NCBI GenBank assembly: GCA_018970845.1
Contig: JAGWVO010000020.1
Location: 1-18,396 of the forward strand
Origin: Planctomycetota bacterium
Lineage (GTDB): Bacteria; Planctomycetota; Planctomycetia; Gemmatales; Gemmataceae
Reading direction: 5' to 3'
DNA: 18,396 nt
Under the pieces are notes generated by a model. The model searched no databases, had not been told where the DNA came from, and saw only the letters and a list, made by a program, of their open reading frames with translations. The translations under genes were made by a program, and so were the position numbers. Below are positions 10,608-17,351 of this stretch, in pieces (within the stretch, counting starts at the first letter, position 1; each line of letters begins with the position of its first letter).

Positions 10608-11611
10608 GCCGGGCGCCTCGCGAGATCCTCGTCACGGGCGCGGGAGGTTTCGTCGGGCTGGCCCTGGCGCGGATGTTGGCGGCGCGCGGGGACCGGATCA
10701 GGCACTATTCAAGGCGATCGTATCCGGCCCTCGACTCGCTTGGCGCGGTCCAGCATGTCGGCGAACTGGATGACGCCGAATCACTGGCCCGGGCCATGGA
10801 AGGATGCGACGCGGTGGCGCATGTCGCGGCGCGTGCCGGCGTGTGGGGCTCCCTCGGCGACTTCTGGCGGCCCAATGTGCTGGGAACGCGCGCCGTCATC
10901 GGGGCCTGCCTGAAATCAGGGGTGAAGAGGCTGGTGGTGACATCCTCCCCCAGCGTCGTGTTCCATCCGGGCGGGCACGAGGGCGCCGATGAAAGCGAGC
11001 CGTATCCGTCGCGGCATGGATCCCTCTATTCGCGCACCAAGGCGATCGCCGAAAGGGAAGCGCTGGCCGCGAACGGACCGGACTTGGCGGTGACGGCGCT
11101 CAGGCCGCACCTGGTCTGGGGACCTGGAGACCCGCACCTTCTGCCGCGCCTGTACTCCCGGGCGCGCGCCGGGCGGCTGATGAGGCTGGGAACGGGCGGT
11201 CTCGTGGACACGACCTGCCTGGCCAACGCGGCCCACGCGCATCTGCTGGCCTTGGACGCCGTCGGCCCCGGCGCCAGGTGCGCGGGCAAGGCTTACTTCA
11301 TCGCCAACGGCGAGCCGTTGAACCTGTGGGAGTTGATCAACCGCCTGCTGGCCGCGGAAGGACTCCCACCGGTGAGGCGGTCGGCGCCCACCCGGTTGGC
11401 CCGCGCGGCGGCCACCATCGCGGAATGCGTGTGGGGGTGTTTCCAGATTCCCGGCGAGCCTCCAAGCACACGGTTCGTTGTGGACGAGCTTTCCAGCCCG
11501 CATTGGTATTCGCTTGAAGCGGCGCGCCGCGACCTTGGATATTCGCCCATTGTTTCCCTTGCCCAGGGCCTGCGTGAACTGGGCCGTCAGGGTGCCTCAA
11601 GCGACAGTTGA
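10604..11611 (+). CDS. NAD(P)-dependent epimerase / 3-beta-hydroxysteroid dehydrogenase-like (OleD-like) reductase
   Basis: This 335-aa extended short-chain dehydrogenase has a Rossmann nucleotide-binding motif T-G-A-G-G-F-V-G at 11-18 and the catalytic Y-x3-K at Y142 and K146 (Y-S-R-T-K). Ser114/Ser115 in V-T-S-S-P-S sit at the usual catalytic Ser/Thr region. The C-terminal half, including Y-F-I-A-N-G-E-P-L-N-L-W-E (231-243) and G-L-P-P-V-R-R (253-259), resembles the 3-beta-HSD/OleD group that reduces or dehydrogenates beta-keto or hydroxysteroid-like substrates. No signal peptide is present, so it is cytoplasmic, unlike the five genes before it. ATG 10604 overlaps the previous stop; an in-frame ATG at 10544 lies inside the upstream gene. 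The gene ends the operon and runs 25 nt into the convergent Nudix gene. No other ole genes are in the window, so the olefin pathway is not supported. Confidence 0.85.
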   Translation: MSRAPREILVTGAGGFVGLALARMLAARGDRIRHYSRRSYPALDSLGAVQHVGELDDAESLARAMEGCDAVAHVAARAGVWGSLGDFWRPNVLGTRAVIGACLKSGVKRLVVTSSPSVVFHPGGHEGADESEPYPSRHGSLYSRTKAIAEREALAANGPDLAVTALRPHLVWGPGDPHLLPRLYSRARAGRLMRLGTGGLVDTTCLANAAHAHLLALDAVGPGARCAGKAYFIANGEPLNLWELINRLLAAEGLPPVRRSAPTRLARAAATIAECVWGCFQIPGEPPSTRFVVDELSSPHWYSLEAARRDLGYSPIVSLAQGLRELGRQGASSDS

Positions 11612-12042
11612 CCGCCCATGTGCCTTTCGGCCGCGGCCAAAACCTCGTCGATGGTTTGGGCCTGGATGCGGTGGGGCGGGTTCCAGGGAACCCATCGGTG
11701 GCCATGGTGCTCGGTCGAGACGACCTCGGGCCTGGCGTCGAGCCAGCCAAGGAACATGACAAGGATCTTGTCGCGGGGGCCCGGGCCGAACCGGTGTGAC
11801 GGCACCCTGTACCGCACCTCGTGACGGAACGCGGGATCCACCCGCACCTGATCGCGATGAATTCCCGTCTCCTCCTCCATTTCCCTCAGGGCGCCCTCGA
11901 GGTCGCCTTCCCCCGGCTCAAGGTGTCCCTTGGGAAAATCAAGGCGGTGGGGATGCTCCATCAGGAGGAATTCGGGCGGAATACCCGGAACCATCAGCAA
12001 CAATCCCGCCGCGCGAATGGGAGTCGGTTCCGTCTGGCTCAT
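11587..12042 (-). CDS. Nudix hydrolase, Ap4A-hydrolase-like
   Basis: The 151-aa protein holds a perfect Nudix box at residues 39-61: G39, E45, R53-E54, E56, E57, E58, G60 and I61 fit G-x5-E-x7-R-E-U-x-E-E-x-G-U. The preceding F-P-K-G-H (36-40) and the small size resemble bis(5'-nucleosyl)-tetraphosphatases (asymmetrical Ap4A hydrolases), which cleave stress-linked dinucleotides; other nucleoside-diphosphate substrates are possible. ATG 12042 overlaps the stop of the upstream 309-aa gene (ATGA), so translation is probably coupled; a longer reading starting at 12261 would lie within that gene. It is the last gene of the sigma/ImmA operon and its 3' end overlaps the convergent reductase gene by 25 nt. 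Confidence 0.9.
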   Translation of the reverse strand: MSQTEPTPIRAAGLLLMVPGIPPEFLLMEHPHRLDFPKGHLEPGEGDLEGALREMEEETGIHRDQVRVDPAFRHEVRYRVPSHRFGPGPRDKILVMFLGWLDARPEVVSTEHHGHRWVPWNPPHRIQAQTIDEVLAAAERHMGGQLSLEAP

Positions 12043-12968
12043 GCGACGAGGTCCGCGATGGAGGACATGACAGCTCCTGGATCGGATCGCGACGCGAGCC
12101 TGGATAGCAGTTTCGCGACGGGGCCATCGCCGCCTTGCGACGATAGCCAGAGAATCCACGAGGATAACAGGTCGGCTCCCGCGGAACCGTGGCGCCCCCA
12201 CCATCGAGAGGAAACCCGAAGCCGCAGCAGGCCGCCTCCACCCGGCGGACGGATCCGCCAAAGCGCCATCGATTCATCACCGCCGACAGCCGAACGATGG
12301 CCGGCCGCCAATGGCACCGGCGCGCCGCGGGATGATTCCAAGGATGGCTCGTCCGGCGCGCAGCCGGCCCTGACGACAGCTTCGTGGTCCCTCCTGGTGG
12401 CGAGGAGCTCATCCAGGGCCCCGAGCGAACCCAAAAGGATCATCGGCCGGTCGATGGCCGGAATTCCCGCAAGCTCAAGCAGGGCTTCCAACGCATGACG
12501 GGCCTTGAACAGCGCTTGGTCGGCGTGCCTTCGCGGATCGGCATGGGGGGCGCGCCGGCGGCGCACGGGGTCGTGATAGGAACTTACCGCGGGCAGCGGG
12601 GCCGGGTAAACCGACAGGCCGCGGGCGGCAAGGGTGGAGGCCAGGGCCTCGGCTTCGGCCAGCGGCAACGCGTCCAGGCATGCCGCCGCGATAGATTCGG
12701 TTTCCGCGTCGGGATCGTCGCTTCTTCCGGCGGCCAAACAGCCGACCCAGGCCGGAATGGTGCCGCCCCCGCGAACCTTGAGTTCCACGACATGGCCGTT
12801 CATCGCGCCGGCCACCAGAGCAACGCCCCGGGGAGGGGTCGATGGGGAGATCGGCCCGCCTGACTTTTCCAGCAACCGCGAAAGGGCCTTTTCCTCAAGC
12901 TGCCTTCGGCGCAGCACCTCGGGCACGGCGTCCTCCGCCGGAGGCGGGCTCAAGAGGCACCCGGCCAT
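12039..12968 (-). CDS. Hypothetical protein in the sigma/ImmA operon
   Basis: I do not recognise this 309-aa protein. No signal peptide, membrane segment, cysteine cluster or catalytic motif stands out. It has an N-terminal helical, charged part (residues about 15-36), a glycine/alanine-rich mixed middle, a stretch rich in R and H near 135-150, and a W/R/G-rich C-terminal segment with W-R-I-R-P-P-G-G-G-G and R-W-W-G. The latter part could be a beta-rich domain. ATG 12968 is supported by GGAGG with 8-nt spacing. The gene overlaps the end of the ImmA/IrrE gene by 19 nt and the Nudix start by 4 nt, so all three are likely translated together. A role connected with the protease or sigma factor is possible but unsupported by sequence. 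Confidence 0.75.
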   Translation of the reverse strand: MAGCLLSPPPAEDAVPEVLRRRQLEEKALSRLLEKSGGPISPSTPPRGVALVAGAMNGHVVELKVRGGGTIPAWVGCLAAGRSDDPDAETESIAAACLDALPLAEAEALASTLAARGLSVYPAPLPAVSSYHDPVRRRRAPHADPRRHADQALFKARHALEALLELAGIPAIDRPMILLGSLGALDELLATRRDHEAVVRAGCAPDEPSLESSRGAPVPLAAGHRSAVGGDESMALWRIRPPGGGGLLRLRVSSRWWGRHGSAGADLLSSWILWLSSQGGDGPVAKLLSRLASRSDPGAVMSSIADLVA

Positions 12969-13600
12969 TCCCTCAGCCTCCGGGACGCCGCCTGGCGGCT
13001 CACCTGCAGGCGCGCCGCCAGCCGGGTCACCGCGCGTTCGGGCCCTATTTCACCTCGGTGAAGTGGCATGGCATCCGGCGCGACCAGCTCCCACGGCATG
13101 AGGATCTCCGCGGCGAAGGCGTCCGCCTCGGCCTCGCGCGGGTCGGCGTGTTCCATCTCGACGGGAACCGGCTTCGGCCTCGCGGTGGCGCGGGCCAGGA
13201 AACCGCCGCGGTGAAGCATGTAATGGCCGACCTCGTGGGCAAGGCTGAACCGCCTCCTGGCGAACGGGTCATCGCGGTTGATGAAGATGAAGGCCCTGTT
13301 CCCGTCGCCAAAGATGTAACCGGCGATCTGGCACCTCGATGGTTCGGGTGGAAGGCTCGAGACTCCCAAACCGGCCATGTGCCTGCCCACCGAGGCATGG
13401 GTCAGCCGGCTCATTTCTATTAGGCAAAGCGAATGGGACTCGCAGATTTCGGCAAGGGGCACGGCGGCGCCCGAAACCTTCAGCGCGGCCCAATCGAATC
13501 CGGCCCCGTCCACGAATGCCGCGACGGCCGAGCGGATGCGGGTGATATCCGGCGCGTTTCCTGGCACACTCCCCACGGTCTCAAGCCTCCCGGCATCCAT
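12950..13600 (-). CDS. ImmA/IrrE family metallopeptidase
   Basis: The 216-aa product has the zinc-binding motif H-E-V-G-H at 122-126, in S-L-A-H-E-V-G-H-Y-M-L-H. The family's second signature follows at 156-169 (E-A-E-A-D-A-F-A-A-E-I-L-M-P), supplying the third ligand E156 or E158. The C-terminal R-L-A-A-R-L-Q-V-S-R-Q-A-A-S-R-R-L is the helix-turn-helix-like end seen in COG2856 proteins. Characterised members cleave or trigger cleavage of transcription regulators: ImmA acts on the ICEBs1 repressor ImmR, and Deinococcus IrrE on DdrO. No repressor HTH is fused or adjacent here; instead the upstream genes encode a sigma factor and a small helical protein. ATG 13600 lies 5 nt after the upstream stop. 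The frame continues upstream to 13810, but only inside the neighbouring gene. Confidence 0.9.
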   Translation of the reverse strand: MDAGRLETVGSVPGNAPDITRIRSAVAAFVDGAGFDWAALKVSGAAVPLAEICESHSLCLIEMSRLTHASVGRHMAGLGVSSLPPEPSRCQIAGYIFGDGNRAFIFINRDDPFARRRFSLAHEVGHYMLHRGGFLARATARPKPVPVEMEHADPREAEADAFAAEILMPWELVAPDAMPLHRGEIGPERAVTRLAARLQVSRQAASRRLREWPGAS

Positions 13601-13605
13601 TCCGC

Positions 13606-14085
13606 TTAGGATTTCTTCGCCTTGGCCTTGCGGATGGCGCGCGCCGCCATCAGGGCGACCCGCTGCTCGCCGGTTCCAAGCCGCAGCATCAACGCGCTGG
13701 CTTGCTGGAGAAAATCCTTGGCCAACTGTTCCGTGGCTCCCAGCCCAAGCCTTTCCCACAAGCCCCGGACAACCCTCATCGAGAGCGATTCGGGCAACTC
13801 CTCCTCGCAATCAGCGAGGCGGGTCAGCGCGTCGCGCTCGGCTTGTGCCATCGATTTCCGCGCCACGGCCAGCCTTTCGGCGACATCCGCGGCGGTCAGG
13901 CGCACCGCGACCGGTTCGGCCGACGCATCCAGCTCGGCCAGCAAACCCCTTTCGACAAGCGTCAGGTGCCTGCCCAGGTCGGGATCGCTGGCGGCGGCGG
14001 ACCAAATTTTCGCCAAGGCCTCGAAATCACCGGCCTCATGGGCTTCCACCAGGCGCATCGCCATCAAGTCATGTGGTGTGATCAT
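13606..14085 (-). CDS. Small helical protein of unknown function, candidate sigma-factor partner
   Basis: I do not recognise this 159-aa protein. It appears almost entirely alpha-helical and soluble, with no membrane segment and no HxxxCxxC zinc anti-sigma motif. Residues about 5-50 resemble a helical repeat pair (A-G-D-F-E-A-L-A-K-I-W and D-L-G-R-H-L-T-L-V-E). Residues 60-95 are charged and could form a coiled coil, and the C-terminus ends in a lysine-rich tail (A-K-A-K-K-S). ATG 14085 overlaps the sigma-factor stop (ATGA), indicating coupled translation, and the ImmA/IrrE gene starts 5 nt after its stop. By position it could be an anti-sigma or accessory protein and a possible protease target. 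This is inference from gene order only. Confidence 0.75.
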   Translation of the reverse strand: MITPHDLMAMRLVEAHEAGDFEALAKIWSAAASDPDLGRHLTLVERGLLAELDASAEPVAVRLTAADVAERLAVARKSMAQAERDALTRLADCEEELPESLSMRVVRGLWERLGLGATEQLAKDFLQQASALMLRLGTGEQRVALMAARAIRKAKAKKS

Positions 14086-14771
14086 GGCTTCCCCTCACCG
14101 CTTTTGGGTTGCGCGGGATCGTTGGCGCCGGCGACCAACCGCCGGAGTTCGGACAGGCCGCGGGACTTGCGGACATGGATGGTTTCAACCGTCACTTCCA
14201 GCCGAACGGCGACCTCGGACGCGTCAAGCCCCTCGATGATCATCAAACGCAGGACTTCCGCGTTGATGGTCGAGAGACAGTCAACATGCCGCAGCAAATC
14301 CTCCCTGTCGGCCTGCCTGAGAAATTCCTCGGCGGGGTCGGGCGCCCTGGCCCGCGTGGCATGTTCCAAGCCGACAACGCCGTCGGGATGCATGTCGCCG
14401 GCCAGTTTTTCCCGCTTGGGCTTGCGGGAGGGATTTTGCTCAAGAAGAACCACATAGGCCACCGAGCGGATCCACGGACCCGCGGGCCTTGTGGCATCGT
14501 ACTGGTGCAGCAGGGACATCAGGCGGATGAAGGTCTCCTGAAGCGCTTCCTCCGCCCTTTCCTCGCATACGGCGAGGTTTTGATGGGTTTTTTTGGCAAG
14601 TTGGGCAACCATGATCCTGAGCAACCCGGGGTATTCGGCCGTGTAGGCGGTTTCAACCGACTTTCGCCTTGAGGCCATCTCGGCCTCCGGCACGCTTGAC
14701 TGCTCCTGCAACGGCGCGGGGGATTCCTTGCCGGGTTTCCCGATTTTTTCGGAAGACTGCCTCCGCGCCAT
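14082..14771 (-). CDS. ECF-like sigma-70 family RNA polymerase sigma factor
   Basis: The 229-aa protein has a region-2-like segment at about 44-112, including E-E-R-A-E-E-A-L-Q-E-T-F-I-R-L and a downstream P-W-I-R-S-V-A-Y-V. A region-4 helix-turn-helix lies at about 160-213 (L-R-L-M-I-I-E-G-L-D-A-S-E-V-A and T-V-E-T-I-H-V-R-K-S-R-G-L-S-E-L). There is no region 1 or 3, as in ECF-type factors. About 40 polar residues precede region 2 and a short lysine/glutamate-rich tail follows region 4. The start is well supported: GGAGG lies 9 nt before ATG 14771. The gene leads a five-gene minus-strand operon and is divergent from a DUF1501 gene. A dyad 23 bp upstream could be an operator. Confidence 0.9.
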   Translation of the reverse strand: MARRQSSEKIGKPGKESPAPLQEQSSVPEAEMASRRKSVETAYTAEYPGLLRIMVAQLAKKTHQNLAVCEERAEEALQETFIRLMSLLHQYDATRPAGPWIRSVAYVVLLEQNPSRKPKREKLAGDMHPDGVVGLEHATRARAPDPAEEFLRQADREDLLRHVDCLSTINAEVLRLMIIEGLDASEVAVRLEVTVETIHVRKSRGLSELRRLVAGANDPAQPKSGEGKP

Positions 14772-14793
14772 CGATCGCGGCCTCCAGATTCCC

Positions 14794-14812
14794 CAATCAG
14801 GGAAGTTGATTG
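14794..14812. promoter_or_regulatory. Inverted repeat CAATCA-N7-TGATTG, candidate operator
   Basis: Two perfect 6-bp arms (14794-14799 and 14807-14812) are separated by GGGAAGT, giving a 19-bp dyad in the 134-bp region between the divergent sigma and DUF1501 genes. It is 23 bp before the sigma start codon and overlaps the possible -35 of the DUF1501 promoter. A regulator bound here could affect both genes. No regulator is identified. Confidence 0.4.
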
Positions 14813-14839
14813 ACGGGCACCAAGATGCCGAAGTAAATT
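14810..14839 (+). promoter_or_regulatory. Possible promoter of the second DUF1501 gene
   Basis: TTGACG (14810-14815, five of six consensus bases) is followed after 18 nt by TAAATT (14834-14839, four of six). It lies in the AT-richest part of this intergenic region and would give a leader of about 60 nt before ATG 14906. The evidence is consensus matching only. Confidence 0.3.
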
Positions 14840-14905
14840 AATGAAGCCCGCCCAAACTTGTTTCCCAAGGATATACCAACTGGCCTCGAGACCGGGAGAG
14901 ATACC

Positions 14906-16369
14906 ATGTTCGCCCTGACAGGTGCCGCTGGTCGTGACAATTGCGACGGAACAACCGATCGCCGCGAAGTGTTGCGTGTAGGCGGTTCATCGATCATGGG
15001 CCTTTCGCTGGCCGGCCTGATGAACCTCAAGAAGTCGACCGCCGCCGAGGGATCCTATGGAGGTCCGGGGTTCGGCAAGGCCAAGAGCGTGATCCTGCTT
15101 TACCTGCAAGGTGGTCCCAGCCATCTGGACCTTTGGGACCCGAAGGAGGGCGTTCCCGACAATGTGCGCTCGATCTTCAAGCCAATTCCCACCAAGCTTC
15201 CCGGCGTGAATTTCACCGAATTGCTGCCAAAGCTGGCGCAGGTGAACGACCGCTTCACGATGATCCGTTCGATGAGCTACACCCCGGTGGGCCTTTTCAA
15301 CCACACCGCGGCCATCTACCAGATGCTCACCGGTTACACGGCCGACAAGGTGAGCCCCTCGGGCCAGCTTGAGCCCCCGACTCCCAAGGATTTCCCGACC
15401 TGCGGATCGCAGATCGCGCGGATCAAGCCCCCTGTCGTGCCGATGCTGCCGTTCGTGATGATGCCCCGGCCGCTGCAGGAGAGCAATGTGGTGGGCAAGG
15501 GTGGCAACGCCGGATTCCTCGGCCGCGCGTTCGACCCATACCTGCTCTACCCCGCCGGCGACGACATGGACATGGCCAAGATGGACCGCATCCAGGTCGA
15601 CGACTTGCAGCTGCGGGGTGAGGTCGGCCGGGTTCGCCTCGAGCGCCGGGCCAAGCTGCGATCCGTCATCAACCAGGGCCTGGACGACCTGGAGAAGGCC
15701 ACCTCCCGTTTCGACCTGGACGACTATTACGGCAAGGCGCTCGGCCTGGTCATCAGCGGAAACGCCCGCAAGGCCTTCGACCTGACGCTGGAACCGGCCT
15801 CCGTTCGCGACCAGTACGGCCGCAACACCTTCGGCCAAAGCTGCCTGCTGGCCAGGCGGCTCGTCGAAGCCGGCACGCGATTCGTGGAAGTCAACTGGCC
15901 CAAGGTGGCCAACTCCGACAACCACTCCTGGGATGTCCACAGCGGGCTTTCCAAGCGCATGAAGGACCAGTCGGCCCCCATGCTCGATGCGGGCCTTTCG
16001 AGCCTCATCGCCGACCTCGACCAGAGGGGCCTGTTAAGTGAAACCCTCGTGGTGGCGGTGGGAGAGTTCGGCCGCAGTCCCCAGCGCGGCGTGAGCACAT
16101 CGGGCAATGAGAACTCCGATGACGGCCGCGACCACTGGCCATACTGCTACACCGCCGTCGTCGCGGGTGCGGGGCTCCGCCGGGGCCATGTGCACGGCAA
16201 GTCGGACAAGACCGGCTCGGCGCCGATCGAAACCCCCGTCCATCCGCGCGACCTGCTGGCCACCATCTACCACAGCGTCGGCATCAACCCCGCCACCATC
16301 GTTTACAACCACCTCAACCAGCCGCGTGAACTGGTTCAGGGCGAGGCGGTCACGGCGATCCTTTCCTGA
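14906..16369 (+). CDS. DUF1501 family protein with Tat signal
   Basis: The 487-aa product has a twin-arginine motif (D-R-R-E-V-L-R-V-G-G) and a hydrophobic stretch ending near G-L-M-N, so Tat export is expected. DUF1501 landmarks follow: L-Y-L-Q-G-G-P-S-H-L-D-L-W-D-P-K, D-N-H-S-W-D-V-H, V-G-E-F-G-R-S-P-Q and G-R-D-H-W-P-Y. The family has an alkaline phosphatase/sulfatase-like fold, but its activity is not established. ATG 14906 is preferred to an in-frame TTG at 14858 because GGGAGAG lies just upstream (14894-14900) and the Tat motif is close behind. It differs substantially in sequence and motif details from the DUF1501 protein at 1-1303, so the two are not recent copies. A terminator-like hairpin lies 17 nt after the stop. 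The gene appears to be transcribed alone, divergent from the sigma operon. Confidence 0.92.
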   Translation: MFALTGAAGRDNCDGTTDRREVLRVGGSSIMGLSLAGLMNLKKSTAAEGSYGGPGFGKAKSVILLYLQGGPSHLDLWDPKEGVPDNVRSIFKPIPTKLPGVNFTELLPKLAQVNDRFTMIRSMSYTPVGLFNHTAAIYQMLTGYTADKVSPSGQLEPPTPKDFPTCGSQIARIKPPVVPMLPFVMMPRPLQESNVVGKGGNAGFLGRAFDPYLLYPAGDDMDMAKMDRIQVDDLQLRGEVGRVRLERRAKLRSVINQGLDDLEKATSRFDLDDYYGKALGLVISGNARKAFDLTLEPASVRDQYGRNTFGQSCLLARRLVEAGTRFVEVNWPKVANSDNHSWDVHSGLSKRMKDQSAPMLDAGLSSLIADLDQRGLLSETLVVAVGEFGRSPQRGVSTSGNENSDDGRDHWPYCYTAVVAGAGLRRGHVHGKSDKTGSAPIETPVHPRDLLATIYHSVGINPATIVYNHLNQPRELVQGEAVTAILS

Positions 16370-16385
16370 TGCCCACAAGCAGCCG

Positions 16386-16433
16386 CGAGCCCGGTGAATG
16401 ACTCCCCAAGAGCGTCGCCGGGCTCGTCTTTTC
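16386..16433 (+). terminator. Terminator-like hairpin whose loop holds the next gene's start codon
   Basis: Arms 16386-16397 (CGAGCCCGGTGA) and 16415-16426 (TCGCCGGGCTCG) form a 12-bp stem with one G-T wobble and a 9-bp GC-rich core. A T-rich tail, TCTTTTC, follows at 16427-16433. The position 17 nt after the DUF1501 stop fits a rho-independent terminator. The 17-nt loop begins exactly with the ATG of the HPF1-like gene, and the 3' arm covers codons 6-10, so the structure could also limit that gene's transcription or translation. Confidence 0.6.
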
Positions 16434-17351
16434 GAGCTATACGGTTTTCATTTTCCCGCCGAATTGGAACGAATCTGGGGTTTTTGCCGATCGGTGAAGC
16501 CCCTCGATCCGCTCAGGGCCCTGGAAGATTCCCTCGGGTTGGTGCTTGCCGGCCCGTTCGAGGTGCTTGACGGACGGTTCGACAAGGCCGATCCGCCCGC
16601 GCCCATCATCCTTCACCACCGCAGGCCTTGGGAGCTGCCCGAATTCTTTCCCGTGATGCTTTCCTCCGATGGAGGTCAGCACTGGGGCTATTTCATCGAT
16701 GATCCCGACACCGGCGCGCCCAGTTGCGCCGCCCTGACCGACCGGGGAGCGGGCCCCGGCGCCAGCCTCGAGTCGGACACCCTGGCCGGCGGCCTCAGGC
16801 TGTGGGTGGAACAGGCGGCGGCCGACCTTGAATCGGAAGGGCCCGACCCGGGTGCCACTGAAGCGGAGGCCCGGGAGGTGGCCGCCATGCTTTCCCGATG
16901 CCGCGAAATGGCGAATCGGCTGGCCAAGGCCGTGGGAATCCAACTGCCACCGCACACCGGCGACGCCTTCATCAGGGCCAGTTCGGGGGCCTTGGCGGAC
17001 CGCGACTCGCTGGTGACCCTTCCCACGCAGGACGGCACCGGAATCGTCGCCCCGCCCGAGACTTGCCGCACCACGGCGCCCTTGCCGCGGCTTCATGAGG
17101 CGGTTTGGCGCAAGGCCGGCGTGGAGTGGCTCCAGCGCGTGGCGCGCAGGGCGCTCGACTCCGGCAGGCCCGGGGTGGCCCTGTTCATCGGTCGTGAATT
17201 GTGGGCGCCCGGCACCCGGAAACGGCGCGCGATCGCGGCACCCATCCTTGAGGCGGCCTACATGGCGCTTGGCAGGCCGACCCTGGCCCGGGTCGTTGCC
17301 GCCGAAATGGCCCATGCGGATCGGCCATGGCGCGATGTTGGAAACGCCTAG
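16398..17351 (+). CDS. HPF1-like (DUF2228) ADP-ribosylation family protein
   Basis: The 317-aa product matches the family of eukaryotic histone PARylation factor 1, which joins the PARP1/2 active site and directs ADP-ribose to serine. From memory, shared features with human HPF1 run through the protein. They are H-F-P followed by a W-x-F-C helix (18-30), S-L-G-L-x-L-x-G-P (45-53), L-H-x-R and P-E-F (72-83), H-W-G-Y-F-x-D-x-P (95-103) and a C-terminal A-L-F-to-A-E-M helical region (261-303). An acidic pair corresponding to human D283-E284 is not evident near residues 245-255, where the sequence is R-R-A-L-D-S-G. ATG 16398 is the only possible start: the preceding codon is TGA and the conserved domain begins at about residue 11. 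No clear Shine-Dalgarno site is seen. No PARP or macrodomain gene is in the window. The function of bacterial members is unknown. Confidence 0.75.
   Translation: MTPQERRRARLFELYGFHFPAELERIWGFCRSVKPLDPLRALEDSLGLVLAGPFEVLDGRFDKADPPAPIILHHRRPWELPEFFPVMLSSDGGQHWGYFIDDPDTGAPSCAALTDRGAGPGASLESDTLAGGLRLWVEQAAADLESEGPDPGATEAEAREVAAMLSRCREMANRLAKAVGIQLPPHTGDAFIRASSGALADRDSLVTLPTQDGTGIVAPPETCRTTAPLPRLHEAVWRKAGVEWLQRVARRALDSGRPGVALFIGRELWAPGTRKRRAIAAPILEAAYMALGRPTLARVVAAEMAHADRPWRDVGNA

Noticed and set aside
10604..11611. Assignment of the reductase as OleD in an olefin biosynthesis cluster
   Set aside because: Only family-level similarity is visible and no OleA, OleB or OleC gene is in the window.
13601..13810. 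A 70-residue N-terminal extension of the ImmA/IrrE protein
   Set aside because: It would lie within the upstream 159-aa gene and adds no recognisable sequence; ATG 13600 sits 5 nt after that gene's stop.
14858..14905. An upstream TTG start for the second DUF1501 gene
   Set aside because: ATG 14906 has a better ribosome binding site and leaves the Tat motif near the N-terminus.
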